Shown: in pieces, positions 7,342 through 13,252 of the stretch | How the letters are laid out: every line of letters starts with the position of its first letter | Position numbering within the stretch: the first letter of the stretch is position 1 | Source of the DNA: Synergistaceae bacterium | GTDB taxonomy: Bacteria; Synergistota; Synergistia; Synergistales; Aminobacteriaceae | Assembly (NCBI GenBank): GCA_022837505.1 | Contig: JALHFZ010000028.1 | Location: forward strand, 1-16,148 | Length of the DNA stretch: 16,148 nucleotides | Reading direction: 5' to 3' | Program-made: the position numbers and the translations under genes | The notes under the pieces: generated by a model | Databases searched by the model: none | The model's input: only the letters and a program-made list of their open reading frames with translations | Told to the model about the DNA's origin: nothing

Positions 7342-7854
7342 TCAGCGTTTGTAGGCGAGAACGTCGCGGAGGAACGAGCTGCGCCGTTCTTCATCTTCCT
7401 TCGACTCCACCCCTTTGAGGGGGAAGCCGTCTATGACTCCGGCCACGCCTCTCCCCTGTTCGCTCTCGCACAGAATGATCTGAAGGGGATTTGCCGTGGC
7501 GGCGAAAATTCCGCATACCTCCTGGCATTCTTTAATCCGCTGAAGGACGTTGATCGGATAGCCGTCTCTGAGAAGGACCACGAAGACGTGTCCGGCGTTG
7601 ATGCGCCGGGCATTCTCCTCCGCCGCGGCCACAAGCTCCTGATCATTGCCGTCCCTGCGGAGGAGGCAGTCCCCCGAGGCCTCGCAGAAGGCGATGCCGA
7701 ACTTGAGGGAGGGGGAGGAGGTCACAAGAGCTTCGTAGATATCCTCCACGGTCTTGATGAAATGACTCTGTCCGACGATGATATTTGCGTTCTCCGGCAG
7801 GATTGTCTGAACAAGGGACCACTGGGTTATTTCAGGCACTGAACATCCCCCCAT
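7342..7854 (-). CDS. DUF355 / adenosine-specific kinase family protein
   Basis: 170 residues matching the family annotated as adenosine-specific kinase (DUF355). Blocks recognised are NIIVGQSHFIKTVEDIYEAL (24-43), KFGIAFCEASGDCL (51-64), AGHVFVVLL (87-95), PINVLQRIKECQEVCGIFAATANP (100-123) and GRGVAGVIDG (134-143). The blocks are strongly conserved across bacteria and archaea; the adenosine kinase label comes from structural work on an archaeal member and the cellular role is unsettled. ATG 7854 has only a distant AAGG. GTG 7839 has GGGGGGA 6 bases ahead and gives a length nearer the family norm, so it is a real alternative. It follows the HAD gene by 24 bases. Confidence 0.9.
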   Translation of the reverse strand: MGGCSVPEITQWSLVQTILPENANIIVGQSHFIKTVEDIYEALVTSSPSLKFGIAFCEASGDCLLRRDGNDQELVAAAEENARRINAGHVFVVLLRDGYPINVLQRIKECQEVCGIFAATANPLQIILCESEQGRGVAGVIDGFPLKGVESKEDEERRSSFLRDVLAYKR

Positions 7855-7878
7855 AAATTTAGTTGAAACCTTCCCCGT

Positions 7879-8703
7879 CTATAATACAATAGCCGCACCG
7901 CATTCGCTACGAATTTTCTCCTCCGAAAGCAAATGATCCGCCAGAAAGGAGAATCCGTGCCTGTCCGCCGAGGGCATGATCACGTGGGCCAAACGGAGAA
8001 TCTCTTCTGCGGCGTCCTCGGGGGCTACGGCCAGATGGGCCGAGGCGAGCATCTCCAGATCGTTGTGATGATCTCCCGCGGCGACGATGATTTCAGGGGG
8101 CTCGGGAAGGGTCGTCAGCCATGCCTCAAGGGCTGACCCCTTTGACACCCCCCGGGGGAGAACGTCGAGGAAGTTCTCTCCCGCCAGGACCACCTCGGCC
8201 CTTCCGTCGAACTGGGCCTTCAGATCCCTCCGGAGGGTTCTGATGCATCCCGGAATTCCGTGAAAGATCACCCGGAACACCTCGGAGGGGACTGAGGGAG
8301 ACTGAAGGGAGTCATCCACCGGCACCCCGGATTCCCGAAAGAAGGAGCGGGTGAGGACATCGCTGAAGCGGCAGTACCCCCGCTCATCCCCGATGATCTG
8401 CAGTTCCACCGGGTGCTCCCACCCTGCCTGCACTATCTCAAGGGCGAGGGCCGGATCGAGGGGCACCTCGTAAAGGGCTTTCGAGGTCACGGGGTCCATA
8501 ATACGCCCTCCGTCATAGACGATGGCAGGAAGGTCCGATCCCGTCCCCAGGATGTGGGAACGGGCAGTGGCGAGGATTCTCCCCGTAGCAAGCATGATCC
8601 TCCAGCCGTTCTCCCGGAGTCGGGCGCAGGCTTCCGCCACTTCGGCCGTCACATCCATCCCCCTCGAAAGGGTCTCGTCAATATCTGTCACCAGAAGTTT
8701 CAT
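7879..8703 (-). CDS. Cof-type HAD-IIB family phosphatase
   Basis: A 274-residue HAD hydrolase. Motif I is LVTDIDETL (nucleophile Asp7, acid/base Asp9), motif II LATGR (Thr40), motif III SKGSALEAW (Lys188) and motif IV AAGDHHNDLEML (Asp211, Asn214, Asp215). The 100 or so residues between motifs II and III form the C2B-type cap that defines IIB members, which dephosphorylate sugar phosphates, phosphoglycolate or cofactors; the substrate is not predictable here. ATG 8703 has GGAGGT (rc of 8714-8719) 10 bases upstream, so the longer frame to 8778 is not used. The gene starts 23 bases beyond a strong terminator of the ompH unit, and I see no separate promoter. Confidence 0.9.
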   Translation of the reverse strand: MKLLVTDIDETLSRGMDVTAEVAEACARLRENGWRIMLATGRILATARSHILGTGSDLPAIVYDGGRIMDPVTSKALYEVPLDPALALEIVQAGWEHPVELQIIGDERGYCRFSDVLTRSFFRESGVPVDDSLQSPSVPSEVFRVIFHGIPGCIRTLRRDLKAQFDGRAEVVLAGENFLDVLPRGVSKGSALEAWLTTLPEPPEIIVAAGDHHNDLEMLASAHLAVAPEDAAEEILRLAHVIMPSADRHGFSFLADHLLSEEKIRSECGAAIVL

Positions 8704-8726
8704 TGTAAGGCCTACCTCCACAATAT

Positions 8727-8766
8727 AAAAAAGGGCGGCGTCTTCAAAGGGACCGAAGACGCGCCC
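8727..8766 (-). terminator. Rho-independent terminator after the ompH-like gene
   Basis: Read on the minus strand, GGGCGCGTCTTC, a 9-base loop, then GAAGACGCCGCCC with one bulged base, followed directly by six T. The GC-rich 12-bp stem plus T-run is a textbook intrinsic terminator. It lies 36 bases beyond the ompH stop and just upstream of the HAD ribosome site. Confidence 0.88.
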
Positions 8767-8802
8767 TGCCGGGTTCATTTTAAAGCCGCCCTGGAGCTCG
8801 GC

Positions 8803-9215
8803 CTATTTCTTTTTTGCGGCGTTCTTTTTCAGTTCCTGAATGACGTCGTCGGTGATGTCGATGCCGCCGAAGTAGACTGCGGATTTTTCTATGACCACGG
8901 TGACGCCTTTTATCTTGGCGACGGTCCGGACGGCTTCTGCTCTTCCTGGGCAAGCTCATTTCGTTTTGCTTCGAAGATCTGGGCTTTTTTGTTCTGGTCG
9001 GGCTCTTTGTCAACGGCCATCTTCATTTCATTTTCCTTCGTTGAGCTGATCGCCTGAAGCTTCTTTGTGACCCCTTCAAAACTGGGATGCTGAAAGACTA
9101 TCTTCTGGGAATCGATGACGCCGATCTTCTCGTTGGCAGCCGCGTACCCTGCGGTGAGGAGCATGAAAAGAACTGCAATGGACAAAAATGCTGCAAATCG
9201 CTTACCTGAAAACAT
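8803..9215 (-). pseudogene. OmpH/Skp-like periplasmic protein, frameshifted
   Basis: Two pieces of one Skp/OmpH-type protein are in different frames. The first (9215 down to about 8934) has a signal peptide (about residues 1-27, ending GYAAANE), the conserved KIGVIDSQKIVFQHPSF block and a charged helix ending NELAQEEQK. It then goes out of frame and stops at 8910. The second (about 8940 to the TAG at 8803) reads AEAVRTVAKIKGV, then TVVIEKSAVYFGGIDITDD, then VIQELKKNAAKKK: the normal OmpH C-terminus. The join falls in GCAGAAG (8934-8940). About a dozen residues usually present between the two parts seem to be missing. Intact Skp is a trimeric periplasmic chaperone for outer-membrane proteins. 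A promoter and terminator flank it, so the loss may be recent, or may be a sequencing or assembly error. Confidence 0.8.
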
Positions 9216-9260
9216 TAAACTACCCCCTCGATACTTTTGTTTGATTGAAATACGGGTGAA

Positions 9261-9289
9261 ATTGTAGCCTGTAACCCTGTGAAAGTCCA
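9261..9289 (-). promoter_or_regulatory. Putative sigma-70 promoter for the ompH-like gene
   Basis: On the minus strand TGGACT (9284-9289, 4/6 to TTGACA), a 17-base spacer and TACAAT (9261-9266, 5/6 to TATAAT). It lies 46 bases before the ompH-like ATG at 9215, in the 122-base gap after the aminotransferase gene. Confidence 0.5.
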
Positions 9290-9337
9290 GGTATAATTAC
9301 CGGTCGCGAAACCATTCGAAGCAGAAAAGACGCGCCT

Positions 9338-10474
9338 CTAGTCTTCCCTCTCCATAATCTGCCGGATCGTCTCGGCTACCCGCCGGATATCCTCATCGGT
9401 GAGTCCGAAGTACATGGGGAGGCTGATCTCCCTCCCGTAGAACTCCTCAGCCAGGGGGAAGTCACCCTCTTTGAAGCCGAACCGCTCCCGGTAATAGGGG
9501 TGGAGATGAAGGGGGGGGTAATGGACCATTCCGGCGATCCCCTCTTCCCCCAACCGGGCGAAGATCGCCCCCCTTTCAGCAGCGGGGAACTGAAGGGGGT
9601 AAAGATGGTAGGAATGCCCGTCGCTCTGGGGGGGCACGGTCAGGCCGGGAACGTCGCCGAAAAGGGAGTCGTACAGGGCGGCGATGGCCTTCCTCCGGCG
9701 CACGAAATTGTCGAGCTTCGAGAGCTGGCTCAGGCCGAGGGCCGCGTGAATGTCGCTTAAGCGGTAGTTATACCCCAGGACCTGCATTTCATTGTACCAG
9801 GGGCCATGGGGAGTTCCCGTCATCTTTTCCGGGTCCTTCGTTATTCCGTGGGTCCGGAAGAGGCGGAGCCTCTCGGCGAGACGGGGGGAATCGGTGGTGA
9901 CCATCCCCCCCTCCCCGGTGGTGATATGCTTGACGGGGTGGAAGCTGAAGGCGGTCATATCGGCCTCCTTCCCCACGGAGGAATTGCCCCGGCTTGCCCC
10001 CAGGGCATGACAGGCATCCTCCACCACGAGGGCTCCGCAGGAGCGGGCCAGGGAGAGGAATGATTCAATGTCAGCGGGGTAGCCTGCGAAGCTCACCGGG
10101 GCGATCACCTTCGTGCGGGGGGAGATTTTCTTCTCCGCCTCTGCGGGGTCGAGGCAGATCGTGCCGGGGTCGATATCAGCGAAGACAGGTTTTCCGCCGA
10201 GGTAGAGGGCGGCGTTCCCCGTGGCGGCAAAGGTCATGGGGGAGGTGATTACCTCGTCCCCCTCCTCTACTCCGGCGGCAAAATAGGCCCCGTGGAGGGC
10301 TGCTGTGCCGTTTGCGAAGGAGACTGCATGGTAGACGCCGAGGTACTCCGCAAAGGCTTTTTCGAAGGCCTCAACTGCCGGCCCCTGGGTGAGCCAGTCT
10401 CCCCTGAGAACCGCTGCTACAGCGTCAATATCCTCCTCGTCGATATACTGATGTCCGTAGGAAAGTTTTTTCAT
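9338..10474 (-). CDS. pseC: DegT/DnrJ/EryC1-family PLP aminotransferase, PseC-like
   Basis: 378 residues, normal for sugar 4-aminotransferases. SYGHQYIDEEDIDAV (4-18) and DWLTQGPAVEAFE (26-38) are the start typical of PseC, which makes UDP-4-amino-4,6-dideoxy-N-acetyl-beta-L-altrosamine on the way to pseudaminic acid. ANGTAALH (54-61) binds the PLP phosphate, VVEDACHALGA (150-160) supplies Asp153 for the pyridine nitrogen, and SFHPVKHITTGEGG (177-190) carries Schiff-base Lys182. The start at ATG 10474 overlaps the tadA stop (ATGA). No other pseudaminic-acid or flagellar glycosylation gene is in the window, so the exact sugar substrate is less certain than the family. Confidence 0.82.
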   Translation of the reverse strand: MKKLSYGHQYIDEEDIDAVAAVLRGDWLTQGPAVEAFEKAFAEYLGVYHAVSFANGTAALHGAYFAAGVEEGDEVITSPMTFAATGNAALYLGGKPVFADIDPGTICLDPAEAEKKISPRTKVIAPVSFAGYPADIESFLSLARSCGALVVEDACHALGASRGNSSVGKEADMTAFSFHPVKHITTGEGGMVTTDSPRLAERLRLFRTHGITKDPEKMTGTPHGPWYNEMQVLGYNYRLSDIHAALGLSQLSKLDNFVRRRKAIAALYDSLFGDVPGLTVPPQSDGHSYHLYPLQFPAAERGAIFARLGEEGIAGMVHYPPLHLHPYYRERFGFKEGDFPLAEEFYGREISLPMYFGLTDEDIRRVAETIRQIMERED

Positions 10475-10947
10475 TTTCTTCGACCGGCCTTTCTTTTTGT
10501 TCTGAAATAGGAGCGGATAAGATCGGCGCACTCTTTCTCAAGTACTCCCCTGGTGACTGCAAGCCTGTGGTTCAGCCGGCCGTCCTCCACGATGTTGTAC
10601 AGGGTGCCGCAGGCACCGGCCCTGGGATCGCCGCATCCGTAGACGAGGCGGTCAAGGCGCGCAAGGACAAGAGCCCCTGCGCACATGGGGCAGGGTTCCA
10701 CCGTGACGTAGAGGGTACACCCCGAGAGATTCCAGCTTTTCAGGGCAAGCCCGGCTGCCCGGAGGGCAAGAATCTCTGCGTGGGCTGTAGGGTCATCGGT
10801 CTTGCGGTTTCGTCCCGATGCCAGGACCGCGCCCGCCTTCACCACGAGGGCCCCTACAGGCACATCTCCGTTCAGGGCTGCCCTCCTCCCCTCTTCAAGG
10901 GCAAGGGCCATGAATTTTTCGTCCTGTTCTCTCCGCTGTTCAGCCAT
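10471..10947 (-). CDS. tadA: tRNA-specific adenosine-34 deaminase TadA
   Basis: A 158-residue zinc deaminase that converts A34 to inosine in tRNA-Arg(ACG). Zinc and catalytic residues are His56 and Glu58 (TAHAEIL) plus Cys86 and Cys89 (EPCPMCAGAL). VPVGALVV (29-36), GRNRK (45-49) and LDRLVYGCGDPRAGACGTLYN (98-118) are TadA-specific rather than cytidine deaminase features. ATG 10947 overlaps the ArsA-like stop by 8 bases, with no clear ribosome site, so translation is probably coupled. A longer frame to 11043 is inside the ATPase gene. Its tRNA-Arg(ACG) substrate is encoded at 15160-15236. Confidence 0.94.
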   Translation of the reverse strand: MAEQRREQDEKFMALALEEGRRAALNGDVPVGALVVKAGAVLASGRNRKTDDPTAHAEILALRAAGLALKSWNLSGCTLYVTVEPCPMCAGALVLARLDRLVYGCGDPRAGACGTLYNIVEDGRLNHRLAVTRGVLEKECADLIRSYFRTKRKAGRRK

Positions 10948-11905
10948 CCAGATCGGCGAAGAGAGGGGAAAGCCTGATGAGCTGCTCCCTTCCCTGAATA
11001 TCCGAATCGAGAAGGGGGATCTCGAGAATTTTTCTTCCCGCAAAGCGGGACCGTATGTCCTGAAGATACTCCTCCTGGGCCTCTCTCCGCTTCTCGAAGA
11101 AAGGTCCGGCCTCGGGGGGAAGGATTTTGTTCACTACGAGCCCCCCCGTGGCGATTCCGTGGTTCCTGAGAAGTTCAAGGGCCCGGGCAGTCTCCAGAAT
11201 GGGGAGTTTTTCGGCATTCAGAACAAAATGAAAGACCGACCGCTCAGGATCGGTGAGGATCTTCCGGGCAAGGTCGAACTTGTCCCTTCTGGCCGTAAGG
11301 GTGTCGAGGATCGGGTCTTCCTCGATCTTCTCCGCGAGGACGCTGTCGTATCGCGCTGCCATTTTCATCATGTGCATGGCTTTTTTGCGCTTCTCGATCA
11401 AATGCTCAATCCAGGTTCCGAGTATTTCCGGCAGCGTCAGCAGACGGAGGGTATGTCCCGTGGGGGCCGTGTCGAAGACAATAGCGTCAAACCGCTCTCC
11501 GAGGGATTCCATCAATTCGATGAATTTATCGAATATGGCGGCCTCCTCCGCTCCGGGGGATGTATAGGCGATCTCGATCTGCCGCTTGATCTCGTCGACT
11601 ATGGCGGCGCTCACGATATGGAGCATCTTCTCCTGGATGCCCTTCATATACTTTTTGGCCTCCACCTCGGGGTCGATCTCAATTCCCCAGAGGTTCTCCT
11701 CAAGCTTCACCACCTCAAAACCGATCTCCGCGCCGTAGGCGTCGGCAAGGGAATGGGCGGGATCGGTGGAGACCATGAGAGTTCTTGCCCCCTGGGCGGC
11801 AAGGGCAAGGGCGTAGGCCGCCGCACAGGAGGTCTTGCCCGTACCCCCCTTCCCTCCGAAGAAGGTGAAGGGCCTGTAGTTTACTTTTCTGTCAGTCGAA
11901 GTCAT
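10940..11905 (-). CDS. ArsA/Get3-family anion-transporting-type ATPase
   Basis: 321 residues with a single ATPase domain. The deviant Walker A GGKGGTGKT (17-25) has both the signature Lys19 and Lys24. The switch-like STDPAHSLADAYG (46-58) and the DTAPTGHTLRLL block (145-156) identify the ArsA/Get3 group. The only cysteine is Cys27, so the metalloid-binding cysteines of ArsA and the CxxC zinc site of Get3 are both absent. Resistance to arsenite is therefore unlikely, and no arsB or arsR is nearby. A chaperone or targeting role is possible but unproven. ATG 11905 lies inside the preceding gene (14-base overlap, 11892-11905) with AAGG about 9 bases upstream. It overlaps tadA by 8 bases. Confidence 0.88.
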   Translation of the reverse strand: MTSTDRKVNYRPFTFFGGKGGTGKTSCAAAYALALAAQGARTLMVSTDPAHSLADAYGAEIGFEVVKLEENLWGIEIDPEVEAKKYMKGIQEKMLHIVSAAIVDEIKRQIEIAYTSPGAEEAAIFDKFIELMESLGERFDAIVFDTAPTGHTLRLLTLPEILGTWIEHLIEKRKKAMHMMKMAARYDSVLAEKIEEDPILDTLTARRDKFDLARKILTDPERSVFHFVLNAEKLPILETARALELLRNHGIATGGLVVNKILPPEAGPFFEKRREAQEEYLQDIRSRFAGRKILEIPLLDSDIQGREQLIRLSPLFADLDG

Positions 11906-12182
11906 ACTGGGCCGCCTTTTCCGCGATGATGAATTTTCTGTTCTGCATCCGTCTCTGCCAGGGGACGAGATCTTCGGCCATATAGGGGAGGAGTTCAAGC
12001 ATATAGTAGGAGATCGGGTTCGGTATTCCAAGGAAATCGCCGAAGAGGAGCATCATGAGGTTATCGTTGATGTCGTAGGCCTCTTTGCGCACCACGGCCA
12101 TGCGCTTGTCCACAAAGGTTCCATGGTGGAAAAGGCAGAGAAACTCCCATATTTTTGAAAGGGCGGATCTGTCTTTTTTCAA
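11892..12182 (-). CDS. Small conserved-looking protein coupled to the ArsA-like ATPase
   Basis: 96 residues, not recognised. It begins at TTG with a strong ribosome site (GGAGAGGA, 8 bases away). It is rich in aromatic and hydrophobic residues: WEFLCLFHHGTF (12-23) and the central MMLLFGDFLGIPNPISYYML (43-62). A basic and acidic C-terminal helix follows (WQRRMQNRKF). There is no signal peptide, and the hydrophobic centre is broken by Pro and Gly, so a true membrane span is doubtful. The 14-base overlap with the ATPase gene suggests fixed stoichiometry, perhaps a partner or client of that ATPase. This is inference from gene order only. Confidence 0.72.
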   Translation of the reverse strand: MKKDRSALSKIWEFLCLFHHGTFVDKRMAVVRKEAYDINDNLMMLLFGDFLGIPNPISYYMLELLPYMAEDLVPWQRRMQNRKFIIAEKAAQYDFD

Positions 12183-12190
12183 GCGAATAA

Positions 12191-12198
12191 TCCTCTCC
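12191..12198 (-). promoter_or_regulatory. Ribosome binding site for the TTG-started small gene
   Basis: The minus strand reads GGAGAGGA followed by 8 bases and TTG at 12182-12180. It is the main reason for accepting a TTG start, as no ATG or GTG is suitably placed. Confidence 0.6.
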
Positions 12199-12214
12199 GG
12201 GCCTTCCTGTACTT

Positions 12215-12418
12215 TCAGGCGCCCTCCTTCTTCCCCTTGTCGATGTTGAGCACCCCGCCCACGGCCAGGTTCTCCCGGGACATTTCGGTGATGGTGACCC
12301 TCACTGCCTCGGAGGGGACATTCAATACTTCAATGACAGCTCCGGTCAGTTTCTCGGCAAGCTTTCTCTTCTGTTCCAAAGTTCTTCCCTCAAATAGCTG
12401 GATATTTACTGTCGGCAT
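12215..12418 (-). CDS. 4-oxalocrotonate tautomerase family protein
   Basis: A 67-residue tautomerase. After removal of Met the catalytic Pro1 is exposed (MPTVNIQLFEG), and Arg11 and Arg39 of the family are at the expected places (encoded residues 12 and 40). MSRENLAVGGVL (46-57) is the usual C-terminal block. AGGAGG (12426-12431) lies 7 bases before ATG 12418. The frame remains open to 12553, but a longer product would bury the catalytic proline. Many bacteria carry such proteins without any aromatic-degradation pathway, and none is seen here, so the substrate is unknown. The small unknown gene follows after 32 bases, so this may open the ATPase operon. Confidence 0.9.
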   Translation of the reverse strand: MPTVNIQLFEGRTLEQKRKLAEKLTGAVIEVLNVPSEAVRVTITEMSRENLAVGGVLNIDKGKKEGA

Positions 12419-12510
12419 AGGAATACCTCCTGGTATGGTTTTTCTTACCATGAAGCTTACTGTATCTTTCCCGGGAACGCAATAAAAAGGAGCTCTGTCG
12501 GACGGGAAAA

Positions 12511-12552
12511 TGCACCCCCAAATCCGGATATGTGTCCGGTTCCGGGGGTGCA
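12511..12552 (-). terminator. Long two-part hairpin, probable terminator of the secreted-protein gene
   Basis: Perfect 9-base outer arms TGCACCCCC (12511-12519) and GGGGGTGCA (12544-12552) enclose an inner stem CCGGA/TCCGG (12524-12528, 12535-12539). It sits 30 bases after the stop at 12582. Four T follow on the minus strand and three on the plus strand, so the T-run is short. It could instead be a protein-binding site or attenuator before the tautomerase gene. Confidence 0.6.
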
Positions 12553-12581
12553 TTTGCAGGGTGGAATCTTTTCGTCAGTTC

Positions 12582-13151
12582 CTACTTCTTTTTAGTCGGA
12601 GCCTTCTTGGGGGCCGGAAGCTTTCCCGACGCATAGGCATAGGCTTTGAAGGGGATCATTTCCTTGGTCATGGCATAGAAAACCCGGTCCTCCCCTTCGT
12701 ACTCAGTGCTGTGAATGATATTGCCCAGCATGTCGTAATGCTGGATGTAGGCAAGGGCAAACTGCTTGCCGTCGCCAGAATAGACATAGCGGTACTGGGT
12801 AAAATAGAGCTCCGACGCCTTTTCCTTCTCAATGCCGAACTTTGAGGTGATGAGTTCGGAGGTCTTCTGTTTTTCATCGGGGTTGGTGTAATATTTTCTT
12901 GCCACGGCGAAGGGCTTATCTTCCTCTTTTCCGTAGTTCACGAGGTACCACTGCATCTTGTTGGCATCCTTCCCGAAATTTACCGGGTCAGGCAGTTTGA
13001 CTGCGGGAGTTTCCGCCGCCGGTTTTTCAGCGGCCGGCTTGTCCGCTGCAGGCTTTTGGGCAGCAGGGGTCTCGGCGGCGAAGGCCGCGGCGGAGAAGAG
13101 AAGAAGGGTCAGGACGAGCAGAGAAACCAGGGTGCGGGAGAATATTTTCAT
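12582..13151 (-). CDS. Secreted Ala/Pro/Lys-rich protein of unknown function
   Basis: 189 residues, not recognised as a family. A strong Sec signal peptide (MKIFSR plus a hydrophobic core, cleavage after AAAFAA near 25) is followed by a low-complexity linker in which PAA-x-KPAA-type units repeat about four times (27-48). A globular part of about 55-175 is rich in Tyr, Phe and charged residues (WYLVNYGKEEDKPF, FTQYRYVYSGDGKQF, TEYEGEDRVFYAM). It ends in a basic tail LPAPKKAPTKKK. ATG 13151 has GGAAGGAG about 12 bases away, slightly long. The tail and linker resemble periplasmic or envelope-associated proteins. An Ala/Pro spacer suggests wall or membrane tethering, but no lipobox is present. 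Confidence 0.75.
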   Translation of the reverse strand: MKIFSRTLVSLLVLTLLLFSAAAFAAETPAAQKPAADKPAAEKPAAETPAVKLPDPVNFGKDANKMQWYLVNYGKEEDKPFAVARKYYTNPDEKQKTSELITSKFGIEKEKASELYFTQYRYVYSGDGKQFALAYIQHYDMLGNIIHSTEYEGEDRVFYAMTKEMIPFKAYAYASGKLPAPKKAPTKKK

Positions 13152-13252
13152 AACAGAGAAAAACTCCTTCCAATTTTTTATTTCCCGGTGCTTAAAAACA
13201 TCATCCGGTGATCCGGTCACAGCGAATTTTTTAGTTGTTCACACCCTGTTGA

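Noticed and set aside
6180..7418. 412-codon plus-strand frame opposite the PBP1-like gene
   Set aside because: Low-complexity Gly/Arg/Lys/Pro composition with no motif, whereas the minus strand shows a signal peptide and a periplasmic-binding pattern.
7880..7885. TATAAT on the plus strand
   Set aside because: No -35 at suitable spacing (TTGAAA is 11 bases away) and no plus-strand gene follows.
8780..9013. 77-codon basic frame in the ompH region
   Set aside because: Arg/His-rich out-of-frame reading of ompH. The true C-terminus is in the third minus frame.
9292..9297. Plus-strand TATAAT inside GGTATAATTACC
   Set aside because: No -35 element and no plus-strand gene downstream. The short GGTA/TACC arms are too weak to call an operator.
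10940..11905. Arsenite-pump ATPase for arsenic resistance
   Set aside because: It lacks metalloid-binding cysteines and the duplicated ATPase domains, and no other ars genes are present.
10802..11929. 375-codon plus-strand frame opposite tadA and the ATPase gene
   Set aside because: The minus strand carries the P-loop and ATPase motifs; the plus frame shows none.
12419..12553. N-terminal extension of the tautomerase
   Set aside because: It would bury catalytic Pro1 and place the ribosome site inside the coding sequence; it also reads through the hairpin.
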